DNA of 64,000 nt from Engraulis encrasicolus. Taxonomy: Eukaryota > Chordata > Actinopteri > Clupeiformes > Engraulidae. The stretch is taken from assembly GCF_034702125.1 (NCBI RefSeq), contig NC_085876.1, positions 5,680,364 through 5,744,363 on the forward strand, given 5' to 3'. The notes under the pieces were generated by a model. That model did not search any database, had not been told where the DNA came from, and saw nothing but the letters and a program-made list of their open reading frames with translations. Positions 52,701 to 64,000 of this stretch are shown here, piece by piece (position 1 is the first letter of the stretch; every line of letters begins with the position of its first letter). Made by a program: the position numbers and the translations under genes.

Positions 52701-55696
52701 GAACTCCTTTCAATGTCCAAATGTTTAAAGTTCCGTTTTCCCCAAAACAACTGGTAAATGTGGTTAGCCTACTAAAATGAATTCTACTTGACTACAGCAA
52801 AAGAAAAATCCTATTGGCCAACACTGACTATCAATCCCAAGTAGGCTAGTTCTGTCACATGCCTTTAGTTTGAGATGGTGTATCGGGTCAGTGGGTCAAA
52901 CTTTGGCTATCAATTAAACCTCACCTTTATTACCCTTTGAGCACGGCTCAATTTTTCATAGACAAGCACTGATTAACAGTTCTGTAGGCTAAACGTACCA
53001 ATGCCCACATTCCACATACTACACAAAATGAGGGGGATAAAGACTAAACAAACAAAACAAAAAACACAGAAATTTCACCTGCTACAACCTATGGATTCGA
53101 GTCATGCCATTGCACAATTAGCCATGTTCGAGTCATGCCATGTTGCACAATTAGCCATGTTCAACAGACAGCCTACATCGATTTATTTACGGAAACGACC
53201 AGTCACAAAATCAGCAGTTCGTCTGCCAGATATTAATTTTCATGTTTTTCCAGACACCAATTAAAATGGGTCAAGCTTCATTTCATTGCATTGCAGCAGT
53301 ACATGCACCATATCAACTCAGGGACAATAGCAAGACCTCTCTGCATATGGTTGCGTCTCAACTGAGCGTGCGTGCAGAGGGGAATGCCGTGCAGGCTGTG
53401 TAGGGGAGGGAATGCTTATGTTGGCATGGGATACAGACACCTGGCCTAGGCAGTCCACAGTGCGCGTCACCCCAATTGACACCTCTGTCCAGGATCGGGG
53501 TACTTGCCACAACAGTCCACACAGATGTCTTGTACAAAACAACAATAATATTTGCAGCCAAGCATTGAATTGCTAAAAATCAGCTAGGGTCCTGAAATAC
53601 TGAAGAGTTTTTTTTGTCAGAACACCTAATGACACGTGCACGCACACGCCTGTGCACGCGCACACACACCAAACCAGACATCAACAAGAAAAAATATAAA
53701 AGAACAGAGGCTTACATGGAACAAATTCAAATATCCCATTATTAGGTAGCCTTGAGTGGAAACGTCCTGAGGACAACATTCAATTTCCGTTACATGTCCC
53801 CCTACAGTCTATAATGAAATATTCAGTTGGGTGTACTTTTTAATCCAAGAGGCCAAGTGTACATGGATAAATACTATATTTCCATGGGTGTAGGCGAGGT
53901 TCAATGACTAAATCTGACCCTCTTCGTTAGGTATATGGCACTACAATTAAGTGGCATTGTATTGGTACCACAAACTCCGGACTGGCTACAAATTCATCTG
54001 CAGCAGGTGTGCAGTATAATGTCAACGGAGAAAGTGTCAGGAACAGCAGGGGAATGGTTACCACAAACGCATTTTGTAAGCACAAATGGACATTTACTGC
54101 ATAAATAAATCAGTTTCGTTAGTCATGCTAAATATCGGAGATTTGCATTGCTTGTTTGGTTGTATAGCATACAGGTCCACTAACAAACCGATGGCCATAA
54201 CCAAAACACCCCACGAGTTGTACAGAAATATGCAAAGGAAAGATCAGCTTTCTGAACAAAGGCTAAACACAACATGGAAGGGAAGAGGGTGACTGTGGCC
54301 TCACGGTGTTTAAAACCACCTGCTTTGTTATCCAAAGATGACGTTTCTAGTTTAACGTTGGCTGGCTAGCTGCCTATTTCTGCCTGAACAGCGACGTAGC
54401 GGACAGATCTGATTACAGGCAACGTACATAGAAGTAGGATACAAAGACGCGATACAAGGTTAATACGGGGGTCCTTAAATCGACGTTTGGGTGGAGATTT
54501 TCCTCTTTTGTGTCAGCAGCCCAGACAGCGATGTTGAGAGACGGTTTACATCCACGCTGCCTGATAAGCTAACTGCGAGGGACATCGCACGTGTAGAAAC
54601 GTCCATTTTTGCCTTGTAATAACATGAACTAATGGCTCCCCAAAAAACGCTTGGGTTCACCGTCCTCAGGAGAACTTTCCCTGACACACACATACCCTAC
54701 AGATCTATGAAGGTTTAACAATGAAGACACCACGTTGTCAGTCATCATTTTCTGTATTCGCCGAAGTGCAGATTAGTCCAACTTAAATGACATTGCTAGT
54801 AACGTGTCTGGTTAGGGAGCTACTACCATGTTAGCTGGTTTCTCAACCACAACTAACGTGTGCGTTAGCCATGTAGCTAAAATGTAAGCTAGCTAACAAT
54901 AACCTGGTTACCCATGTGGGCCCTGGCATTCTTCCAAACTGCGTTCGGCGCACTGCGCAGCTTCTTTTTAGCTTTACGGCTATTGGCAAATAACTGTACG
55001 TTCGCAGTCTTTAAACATTGACAGACAGCATAACTTGCAACAGTGAATGATTGATGCTTAGCTCTTGAAAAATCACAGATACGTTTTTTGTGCTTTGAAA
55101 CGTAGACCAACTAAACGCTGGTCGTACTAAATCGAGGGCTAGCTAGCTACACTATGCTGCCCACAACTCTCGTCTATGGACGTTAACAATGCTATGCTAG
55201 CAGGCTACATTAGATGACATTTTAACCGAACCGTTAGCTGCTAGGCTACACACCAACTACTCAACTCGGTTAAGTGGCAAAGTTTGTATTTTAGGTTCTA
55301 TGTGGTGAAATACACACAGGCAACCACAAGACCGATTCATTTCTCACAATGTAACGTTATGATTTATTTGTGTCTAACTGCACCACTGTCATGGAAGAAA
55401 AGCTGTTCTAACCGGCATTTTAAGCTAACAGCTAAGTACCGTTCGGTTATACACGACAGGCCGTACGTGAGCAAACACAGGCCTGCTAGCAAGGCAGGTT
55501 GTTAACAGGCCGCGAAAATTATCATTATAGAAAACCCTAGTTCCACTTGGGAACAACTGCCGTGTTCATCTAATTTTTAAAACGCTCTTCGTCGTTGACA
55601 GAAAAACATAAAAATTACCTGCTTTCCTTTAGCATACGGCTTTGAAGTGATATGGTATCTTCTTGATCTAATTTTCCCTCCTCCTGTGGCCGCCAT
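18752..55696 (-). CDS. nup153: Nucleoporin Nup153, complete, 22 coding exons
   Basis: The exons from 5' to 3' are 55619-55696, 38423-38648, 36622-36996, 35589-35728, 33926-34057, 33576-33692, 33016-33060, 32823-32876, 31707-31865, 29674-29726, 29343-29472, 28710-28904, 25851-25949, 25615-25702, 25251-25355, 24344-24982, 23639-23836, 22376-23377, 21292-21669, 20484-20717, 19909-20080 and 18752-18830. All junctions are GT-AG and the phases agree throughout. The total is 4698 nt, 1565 residues; human NUP153 is about 1475. The protein has a basic N-terminus, the pore-targeting helix LISRVTDTVKSIVPSWLQKY, conserved N-terminal blocks (SGFSLVKEIKD, LGDSPYYPGKTTYGG, YGVTSATARRILQSLE-like), four RanBP2-type zinc fingers (about residues 700-945), an FG domain (945-1539) and the C-terminal GRKIKTAVRRRK. 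It lies at the nuclear basket and contributes to transport and basket assembly (family knowledge). Exon 2 and exon 18 each have alternative tandem acceptors. Confidence 0.97.
19909..21669 (-). CDS. nup153: nup153 exons 19-21 (C-terminal FG region)
   Basis: The exons are 21292-21669 (SLFGAS, FLFGQSS, FLFGSQ, YPFGAA), 20484-20717 (PFSFSG, FGSFGQ, AFGSST, PVFGQA) and 19909-20080 (GGFQFGGASAFG, GIFTFGG, FAFNSTPAFNIG). Phases are 1, 1, 2. The mix of FxFG and xxFG with Ala/Pro-rich spacers matches the C-terminus of Nup153, including the PxFN-type end. Confidence 0.93.
22376..23377 (-). CDS. nup153: nup153 exon 18 (large FG-repeat exon)
   Basis: About 334 residues hold at least a dozen FKFG, FTFG, FSFG and FVFG motifs in Ser/Gly/Thr-rich spacers. 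The first half is a regular GGFKFG array (plus-strand CCGAACTTGAAGCC words at about 23106-23340). Such unfolded FG domains bind transport receptors. The acceptor has two AGs six bases apart (CCAG|CATCAG|TG), allowing gain or loss of two residues. The long opposite-strand frames here are only shadows. Confidence 0.95.
23639..23836 (-). CDS. nup153: nup153 exon 17 (zinc finger 4)
   Basis: It encodes GFGDKFKKAEGSWECDVCCV then QNKGDDLQCVACQTNKPG, a fourth complete RanBP2-type finger (about residues 913-935). The CDVCCV variant resembles human finger 3 (CSVCCV), so finger order or identity may differ from mammals. Confidence 0.95.
24344..24982 (-). CDS. nup153: nup153 exon 16 (zinc fingers 1-3)
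   Basis: Three RanBP2-type zinc fingers lie at about residues 702-730, 767-795 and 854-880. Each has the W-x-C-x2-C...N...C-x2-C pattern: GSWSCDTCMVQN..KCVAC, GTWECDTCLVQN..KCVAC and GSWECDTCMVQN..KCVAC. Each of the first and third is preceded by FG(D/E)KFK. In the family these fingers bind Ran and contact COPI; no zinc ligand is missing here. Confidence 0.96.
25251..25949 (-). CDS. nup153: nup153 exons 13-15
   Basis: The exons are 25851-25949 (LPFTFASPIVKATP), 25615-25702 (SGFTFSAPVMKTG) and 25251-25355 (EFEGPFKPAKTLKQGSVLDL). The last block matches human EGPFRPAEILKEGSVLDILK, just upstream of the zinc fingers. Phases are 0, 1, 1. Confidence 0.93.
26705..26865. mobile_element. Fragment of the hAT-like 'ttccatga' element
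   Basis: It carries ATTCCATGACATGCCACAAA repeats and ends CCCATGGGAACCCTG, the same right end as the element at 27391-27839. The left end is absent. It is in nup153 intron 12. Confidence 0.65.
27391..27839. mobile_element. hAT-like MITE with 'ttccatga' subterminal repeats
   Basis: It begins CAGGGTTCCCACTC and ends CCATGGGAACCCTG. Flanks share TAATAT, so a duplication is likely but imperfect. Many ATTCCATGA words lie near both ends. Confidence 0.72.
27983..28478. mobile_element. Harbinger-like MITE with TTA duplication
   Basis: The terminal inverted repeats are GGGCGCGGTCACACAGACCG and its near-perfect complement ending GTGTGATCGCGCCC. TTA flanks both ends (27980-27982 and 28479-28481). It is in nup153 intron 12, and no frame is present. 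Confidence 0.85.
28710..35728 (-). CDS. nup153: nup153 exons 4-12 (N-terminal conserved blocks and linker)
   Basis: The exons are 35589-35728 (KKPAFNLSVFGN), 33926-34057 (SQLGDSPYYPGKTTYGG), 33576-33692 (VPVRRQIKAK, ATARRILQSLERMSSPLA), 33016-33060 (a 15-codon microexon, DAKRIPSTISSPLSS), 32823-32876 (SLDRTDLESSPFQVKKKK), 31707-31865 (LPPVKRLVVP, MLFRPSLTP), 29674-29726, 29343-29472 (GSGGGKMKRER) and 28710-28904 (ISLPISTRALPTFSFSSP). The order and motifs follow human NUP153. These blocks precede the zinc fingers and include the RNA-binding/basket-proximal region of the family. Confidence 0.93.
29806..29960 (+). mobile_element. tRNA-derived SINE
   Basis: The head CCCTGCCGTGGCCTAATGGT contains an A-box, and GGTTCGATTCC at 29848-29858 is a perfect B-box. 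It continues CTTCCCCATCTGTCTCTGCC and ends near CATAAAAACCCTTAAA. It is a member of the same family as 31.05, 31.35, 36.4 and 41.83 kb. Confidence 0.85.
30287..30495 (+). mobile_element. Second-family tRNA-derived SINE
   Basis: It starts GGGGCAGCCGTGGTCTAGTG then GTTAGGGAG. A decayed B-box GATTCAAACCTGC follows, with a tail ending GCATCTGCCAAGTCTAATGT. The 3' tail differs from the family at 29.8 kb. Confidence 0.78.
31048..31237 (-). mobile_element. tRNA-derived SINE
   Basis: On the minus strand the head is GGTGGCTGTGGCGCAGCGCG with GCTAAGC; the B-box GGTTCGAGTCC lies at 31155-31165. The body holds GTCTCTCTGTCCCATTCGCT and AATAAAGGC, and it ends in a poly(A)/GA tract. It is well preserved. 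Confidence 0.88.
31240..31640. mobile_element. hAT-like MITE interrupted by a SINE
   Basis: The flanking halves (31248-31325 and about 31540-31625) match the 201-418 element, with CAGTGATTCTCAAACTTTGG and TTTCAAGTGGGCCCCAAGTT. A minus-strand SINE copy fills about 31327-31538; it has B-box GGTTTGAGTCC and AATAAAGGCATAAAAAAGCC. A SINE has therefore landed inside an older MITE. Confidence 0.75.
31926..31965. repeat. CA microsatellite
   Basis: A (CA)n tract upstream of nup153 exon 9, followed by CGCG/CA mixed repeats to about 32010. A (GT)n tract also lies at 32331-32370. Confidence 0.93.
33075..33222. repeat. 74-bp tandem duplication beside nup153 exon 7
   Basis: The phrase AAGTGAATGAGTTGTTTAAG, continuing to TTGGTGTTACCAAATAC, occurs twice with a 74-bp period and almost no differences. 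It lies directly upstream of the acceptor of the 15-codon exon 33016-33060. Confidence 0.92.
34510..34860. mobile_element. Foldback MITE
   Basis: TTAATGGTTCACTATTACAG at the left is mirrored by a diverged CTGAAATGGTGAACTGTTA at the right. The interior repeats TACACTGGTATTACACTAGT and ATTACATGGTATTAAATATT in direct and inverted orientation. Confidence 0.65.
34866..35310. repeat. 140-bp tandem repeat, about three copies
   Basis: The word CCCTAGAGCATTAACACACC starts at 34962 and 35102, with a variant at 35242, so the period is exactly 140 bp. Units also share CAGAAGTTATGGGCCAAA and CGGCCATCTTGAATTCAG. Confidence 0.9.
36395..36555 (+). mobile_element. Decayed tRNA-derived SINE
   Basis: It has the B-box-like AGGTCGAGTCC, then CATTTCCTGTCCTATTCCTC and an AATAAA-containing tail, matching the 29.8/41.8 kb family with substitutions. 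Confidence 0.65.
36622..36996 (-). CDS. nup153: nup153 exon 3
   Basis: It encodes residues about 102-226: EPSTSRASLNFNDVLSRPPL, two GPFGSPF-type FG motifs and the very conserved end SGFSLVKEIKD...ISTTSGFSSRASDK. The fish-specific insertion of SPF/FGS repeats makes this exon longer than I expect from mammals. Confidence 0.95.
37395..38446 (-). repeat. Copies of the nup153 exon 2 end and donor among CA repeats
   Basis: The real exon 2 end reads AGCCCAGCACCAGTAACACAG|GTACAC on the minus strand (38421-38446). Related copies lie at 38255-38280 (AACACAT|GTACGG), 38135-38160 (|GTACAGC), 37714-37731, 37545-37567 (AACAAAT|GTACGTC) and 37411-37430. They are spaced by GT/CA microsatellites and by four to five GTTCCAGGTGTGCGTG units at 38289-38411. 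Confidence 0.68.
37824..38076. mobile_element. Long near-perfect palindrome (foldback element)
   Basis: Two arms of about 122 bp (37824-37945 and 37955-38076) are inverted copies with only a few differences, around a 9-base loop. The outer ends read TCACTTGAAGGACA and TGTCCTTCAAGTGA. The arms include GGGCACAACATGACTAACGT and TTTCGATGGTTGGACCATCT. The 15-bp word GTGACCCATAATGAT occurs at 37737-37751 and directly at the right end (38073-38087). Confidence 0.9.
38423..38648 (-). CDS. nup153: nup153 exon 2 (pore-targeting helix)
   Basis: It encodes the amphipathic segment LISRVTDTVKSIVPSWLQKY (about residues 30-49), nearly identical to human NUP153, then an acidic linker ending RDTPEPSTSNT. The acceptor reads CACAGCAG, so use of either AG adds or drops one glutamine. 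The polypyrimidine side is a roughly 300-bp CT-rich tract (38650-38960). The donor ACACAG|GTACAC leads into CA-rich sequence. Confidence 0.95.
38650..38970. repeat. GA-rich low-complexity tract
   Basis: An imperfect GAGA/GGAA-rich stretch. On the minus strand it is the extended pyrimidine tract of the nup153 exon 2 acceptor. Confidence 0.9.
39187..41206. mobile_element. 2.0-kb hAT-type element in nup153 intron 1
   Basis: The termini are ATACCTGCCAACC and GGTCGGCAGGTAT, inverted with one mismatch. A perfect 8-bp duplication GCATACAC lies at 39179-39186 and 41207-41214. I found no intact transposase frame, so it is non-autonomous or decayed. Confidence 0.82.
41215..44549. other. Intron 1 stretch without recognised gene
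   Basis: Apart from a SINE at 41826-42002, a short GA tract near 42195-42225 and an oligo-C run near 42378-42392, I see no gene or clear element here. Confidence 0.5.
41826..42002 (+). mobile_element. tRNA-derived SINE with poly(A) tail
   Basis: It starts CTACCATGGCGCTAACGGTA and has B-box AGTTTGATTCCTGG. The body CTCACTTCCTGTCTGTCCTC is followed by AATAAAGGCTTG and a run of 16 A. The intact tail suggests a fairly young insertion. Confidence 0.85.
44558..44946. mobile_element. hAT-type MITE with 'tatcggccgata' repeats
   Basis: The termini are TAGGGATGCACGATGTATCG and ATTGTGCATCCCTA. A perfect 8-bp duplication CAATAATG lies at 44550-44557 and 44947-44954. Subterminal GGTATCGGCC words occur at both ends. 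Confidence 0.9.
45483..45786 (-). mobile_element. tRNA-derived SINE (same family as 9.6 kb)
   Basis: On the minus strand the head reads GGGCAGTCATGGGTAAGCGG then TTAGGGCATC, with B-box GGTTCGACTCG. The body matches the 9590-9893 copy, for example ACACAGCACTCCACAGCACA and GAAATTGCATTTATGCCTC on the plus strand. Confidence 0.8.
45983..46051. repeat. GC/CA microsatellite
   Basis: (CG)n followed by (CA)n. It would lie in the 3'UTR of the split gene at 46104-47294. Confidence 0.95.
46104..47294 (-). CDS. Unknown three-exon gene inside a transposon, frame broken at first join
   Basis: Exon A (47074-47294) opens MFRLVNSRIYSSFLDN, has an acidic stretch GDWESDDDWDAFDDEKDD and ends at CTTTG|GTAAGT. 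Exon B (46549-46801; TTCCAG|CATCAG...GGGACAG|GTAATT) is open in one frame, with LQLDNIKGEATFIQQQG, NALVLTGHVPGFKRDD and QSYKDVLLGTG. Exon C (46104-46222; CATAG|...TGA) continues in that frame as EKNYWTIKHQQEWRLEES to a stop. The B-C join keeps frame. Exon A ends in phase 2, so the A-B join does not; it leads to a stop within B after VHKMP. A minus-strand AATAAA lies at 45860-45865. About 195 residues would be encoded if a one-base indel in A or B were real. I do not recognise the protein. A decayed copy, an assembly error or a wrong exon choice could explain the break. Confidence 0.5.
48464..48505. repeat. CT microsatellite
   Basis: A (CT)n tract with one GT interruption, in nup153 intron 1. 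Confidence 0.93.
48865..48948. mobile_element. hAT fragment end
   Basis: The words TAGATCACGGCAGACCATCA and AAAAGGTTGGGCACCCCTG resemble the right end of an old hAT element. The left end was not found. Confidence 0.4.
49650..49737. repeat. Poly(C) tracts
   Basis: A run of about 19 C (49651-49669) and one of about 47 C (49691-49737) lie near the right end of the interrupted hAT. Runs this long are often misassembled or miscounted. Confidence 0.9.
49800..50006. mobile_element. Palindromic MITE, 'ggctacgtttacatga' type
   Basis: AATGGCTACGTTTACATGAT at the left is mirrored by ATCATGTAAACGTAGCCATT at the right. The interior has TTAATTC/GAATTA words such as AGCTTTATTCAGAATT. A sister copy lies at 51192-51361. 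Confidence 0.85.
50545..50857. mobile_element. hAT-type MITE
   Basis: The termini are CAGTGGTTCCCAAAC and GTTTGGGAAGAACTG. A perfect 8-bp duplication CTCTACAG lies at 50537-50544 and 50858-50865. A (GT)n tract follows at about 50905-50935. Confidence 0.92.
51192..51361. mobile_element. Second 'ggctacgtttacatga' MITE
   Basis: ATTGGCTACATTTGCATGGC at the left and GTCATGTAAACGTAGTCAT at the right form diverged inverted ends. The interior GCGGAATTAAGCTTTATTCA matches 49800-50006. Confidence 0.78.
51525..51875. repeat. Interspersed repeat shared with 2.26-2.45 kb
   Basis: It shares ACGGCCCTTGAGGTCGTTTT-like, GCTATGCAGCTTCACAT and GTGGACCTAGAGAAGGTGTG words with the element in stmnd1. It runs on to AAGTTTCCCAACTGCTGCTC, which looks like a hAT terminus. 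Confidence 0.6.
51880..55618. other. Proximal nup153 intron 1, no gene or clear element
   Basis: I found no exon with convincing coding content or any bounded element here. Short CAGCACAG repeats occur at 52040-52080. The last kilobase before exon 1 is richer in GCTAGC-type words, as often seen near fish promoters. Confidence 0.45.
55619..55696 (-). CDS. nup153: nup153 exon 1
   Basis: The start ATG at 55696-55694 lies in TAGCCATGGCGGC, a good Kozak context. The 26 codons encode MAATGGGKIRSRR..., matching the glycine-rich GGGKIRTRR start of human NUP153. The exon ends in phase 0 at KGKQ. A 17-kb intron follows. Confidence 0.93.
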
Positions 55697-56248
55697 GGCT
55701 AACTATTGAATCACTAATCGGTGCCTCGGCGCCGGATGGAGCTTGCCTGCCTGTCAAAGAACTCAAACTTGCTCAGCCCACCGCTAGACCGTCAGTCACT
55801 TCGTTCAAGTAAATAATCACGTGATTGTGGGAAACTGAGTTTAAATGTTTGAGGTTAAAATGACCCAGACTCGTCAATAACATCAAGAAAACCTCACTAT
55901 GATTCATAAAATGCAATTTTAAGAAACACACTGGAGAGTGGTGATGAAGTGTTCAGTGTGAACTAGGAGCTAGTGCAAAGTCGCATTATAACACTCCTGT
56001 GATACCAAATGAGGCCAATTTTTTTCAAATTAGCTCAATTAATGCAATTAATGCCAGTTCTGCTTATCAGGAGAAAACACAATAATGCAATATTTGAATT
56101 AAAATGACAATTAAAATGTGGAATACATTTCAGGATAATATCTCAGAGTGAGCTAGACAGTGATCAATTCAATTCTAAAAAGCTTAGGACCACTAATTTA
56201 CTGCTGTTATAATAAAGGACTCAGTGAGTCATTTTATATGAAATAATA
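55697..56248. promoter_or_regulatory. nup153 promoter region and gap to ptdss1
   Basis: This gap of about 0.55 kb separates the nup153 start from the distal ptdss1 poly(A) signal. A palindromic E-box ATCACGTGAT lies at 55816-55825 (core CACGTG at 55818-55823), about 120 bp upstream of the nup153 ATG. I see no TATA box; the ATG-proximal part is GC-richer (CGGCGCCGAGGCACCG on the sense strand). Confidence 0.5.
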
Positions 56249-56433
56249 TTTATTGAAACAAACACATTTTAAGATACTGTCATGATAATACATTACAGTG
56301 ATTGGTATTTTGTCAAACTTCCATTATCAAAATTTGCTCTCTGAAAACCTCAAAAACGCTAGTAAAGAAAGATGACCTAAACAAGCCCAAGTTAGTATTT
56401 TAGTATCAAATACAGTGCAACTGGTGCTTCGAG

Positions 56434-56629
<196 letters not shown>

Positions 56630-57532
56630 ACCTTTGGGCAATTCAGTTCACAGTCATTGATAATAGTCTTCAATTTGTTTAGAAGATAATACTCCTGTTT
56701 TCACATTTGGTCAACATGGACACATTATTCTTTCTCATGTTAATATTTCTAAGGCAAAGTGAATCTTATGCTGTGAAACATTTTCAACTGGCAGGATCTC
56801 CAGTGAGTGACATCATCAGTGCAACCTGAGACAACCTCCGAACTAACAGAACAATAGGCGCCGCCACATTTTCACTGGGATATCCAATGACCTTATAAAA
56901 GGAACCTGACACAACCTCAAATATGATAAGGCAATATGCTATATGATTCCACAAGTCCAGAGATAGCTGAAAAAGCGATTCATTTTAACTATTCATTTTA
57001 AGTCATACAGATATTTTTCCAGGCCACCAAAAACAAACTGACATCAGAGTGAAATGAACTGAACACTGAATCAAACATCATACTGTGACTCACTTGAGAT
57101 GCTGTTTCAAAACTTTTTAAAGGACCTAGTATCTGCCTTCCTACCTGCCGAATAAAAAAGCACACAAAGCAATTCTATGAATAGCAAGTCTTTAAATCCT
57201 CATTACAAGGAAGTGGGAAGGTGTTATTTTATCCAAACGTGTTACTAACACAGTAAAAAATTGGTTGTTACACTTATTACAATTATTTATTCACCCAGTG
57301 GGTTTATAAATAGGCCTAGAAAATAATATTGCCCGGAATGTCCTACCTCATCCAGGTGCCATAAATCTGACTTGCATAAGCTTTTAGGGCCAATCCCTTT
57401 TCAGTCTGTCTGGCTATGTGATTTAACATGGAATTCATAAAGTGTGAAATACAGATAACTTTTCCCCCTCTCAATAGCTCAATAGCTTTTTACCAGCTTC
57501 AACTATGCACAAGGAATAAATACTGAATGCAT

Positions 57533-57793
57533 CTAAGAAGCCGTTTACAAGTACGGGTAAACGGATGGAAAAAATATCTAGATACATGTAAACACGACAT
57601 GTGGATAAAAATAAAGAACATGGCTTTCAAAACTCTGGTTTTAAAAATATTCCATTTAGGGGGTAAATGGAATATTTTTAAAACCAGAGTTTTGAAAGCC
57701 ATGTTCTAAAACTCTGTTTACGTGTAATGCAGAGGCCAAAACCAATGTGTTGTCAACTCTATCCATATACAGTACATGTAAACAGCTTCTAAC
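57533..57793. mobile_element. Foldback MITE with perfect central hairpin
   Basis: Perfect 44-bp arms at 57615-57658 and 57664-57707 (AGAACATGGCTTTCAAAACT...) surround GGGGG. The outer ends TAAGAAGCCGTTTACAAGTA and GTACATGTAAACAGCTTCTA are diverged inverted repeats. It lies in the inferred ptdss1 3'UTR. Confidence 0.82.
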
Positions 57794-59070
57794 AAGGCAC
57801 AAGTCTAACCGGAGGACCATAAATACAAGGCTGCTCACATAGTTGGCGCGAGCAACACAAGCTAGCTCGTGTTAATGTGTTAAAAAAGCATGTTAACACA
57901 CGTTAAAGTGTGACGTCAATACTGACGCGTCAACCATCAAGTAGGGGATGCGTTTTGCTTTGCATCACATGATGGCAGCTGAAGCGAAGGCATAGGCCTA
58001 AGTAGCCTTGCAGCATATGTGCGTCAAGATGCTCAGACTATGTAAGCACCTCAGCAGGCACTTTCATCAACAGGCTCAAATAAAACATGTAAAAGTGGGA
58101 TTCACCCAAAAAATAACTTAACAAAACACTCCACAGTGCAAACAGTGCACAAAGACATTCAGATTTCAAAATGTGCGGTTTGATGTAACACATCATTAGA
58201 GTGAAAAAAAAAATCTTCTCTTATAACAGTCAGTTATACATCAGTTATAATAACTTCAGAACTCAATAAATAAAAAAAACTAGAAACACCCTAGTAGTCT
58301 ACACGTGCACAACTCAAAAAATGAGAAAGTAGTTTTCTGAGGTACAAAATGTTAGTATTTGTCCTCATATTAAAATTACTGTGTTATTTTGTTAAAGGTA
58401 GAGTATGACAGCTAAAAATGTCTATTACTGGAAATTCAAAATGATGGACATGGAGAAGATCCACCTTTTCATGTAGGAAAAAAATATTTTCCCCAGTCAT
58501 AATGAATGCTCAAAATCTGATGGTCCTAAGTATTAGTGAAAAAGTTGACGTTTGTGAATGAGCAACATCAATTCTGAAAATAAACGGCTAATTACATACT
58601 CTACCTTTAACTGTGAACACTCGAAATAAAAACTTATCCAGGATGACTCACAATACAATGATTCACGAAGGGAGAAGAGCTGAGAAAATGCAAAAAAAAT
58701 GGTAAAAAATGTTTTTCTACAACAATCTTACTGCACCCTCCTGTGAGCAATGATTTCAGGTACGAGGGGTGAACACAATTGAAGTTTATAAACAACTGGA
58801 TCTGATTTACCATATTTGGTATAACTTCTAAGAAGCGCCATTGCCAAACTACAGCCAGATAGCTGAAAGGTCCCAGTGCCCAAATTCGAACTGTTTCCAA
58901 GTGCAAACAATGCAACTTGCACCCTGTGTACTATTGTAGTCAATGAGTGGACCATTTCTTTGGCCAGTGTCTCTAAACAGTTTCCAACAGTTTTACATGA
59001 CTTTCTATTGTCATCATTCCTCTCTGTAGGTACTGGAAATGTGAAACCTTTATACAAAAAAACACCTGTT

Positions 59071-63749
<4,679 letters not shown>

Positions 63750-63755
63750 CTGAAG

Positions 63756-63956
<201 letters not shown>

Positions 63957-64000
63957 ACACACACACACACAAGAAACTTGAAACAGAGAAAACAATAATA

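Overview
This is a vertebrate nuclear window, almost certainly from a ray-finned fish. The genes are split by GT-AG introns. CA/GT, GA/CT and GAAA microsatellites are very dense. tRNA-derived SINEs, hAT and Harbinger-type MITEs and Tc1-like elements fill the introns, and AGGCCTA-type words recur. I could not assign a species. There is one ambiguous base, at 14303.

Three host genes were recognised by translating candidate exons, and all lie on the minus strand. (1) At 1129-4510 is the 5' part of stmnd1 (stathmin domain-containing 1): four exons, with the rest beyond the left edge. (2) At 18752-55696 is a complete nup153, a nuclear-basket nucleoporin. Its 22 coding exons stay in phase throughout and give 1566 codons including the stop, with a 3'UTR reaching to about 17.06 kb. 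(3) At 59071-63749 are the last six coding exons of ptdss1 (phosphatidylserine synthase 1), with a 3'UTR to about 56.2 kb. The ptdss1 poly(A) region and the nup153 start are only about 0.55 kb apart.

Region by region: 0-4.5 kb is stmnd1 with expanded GT and CT/GA repeats and decayed copies of its own exon ends. From 5.02 to 16.89 kb is a nested transposon complex bounded by a 34-bp terminal inverted repeat and TTA duplications; it holds two inverted copies of an exon/intron-like segment. From 17 to 38.6 kb are nup153 exons 22 to 2, with SINEs and MITEs in the introns. From 38.6 to 55.6 kb is the large nup153 intron 1, with a 2.0-kb hAT, several MITEs, and a hAT interrupted by a 2.8-kb element that encloses a split gene of unknown function. 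From 56 to 64 kb is ptdss1, with a dead Tc1-like element in one intron.

Nup153 acts at the nuclear pore basket and Ptdss1 at ER membranes; Stmnd1 is little characterised. Nothing in the sequence suggests that they work together. As far as I recall, stmnd1 and nup153 are also near each other in mammals (human 6p22), whereas ptdss1 is elsewhere. The most unusual observations are the transposon-enclosed split gene (46.1-47.3 kb), the exon-like inverted copies in the 5-17 kb complex, and arrays of copied exon-end/splice-donor/CA-repeat segments seen at two unrelated genes.
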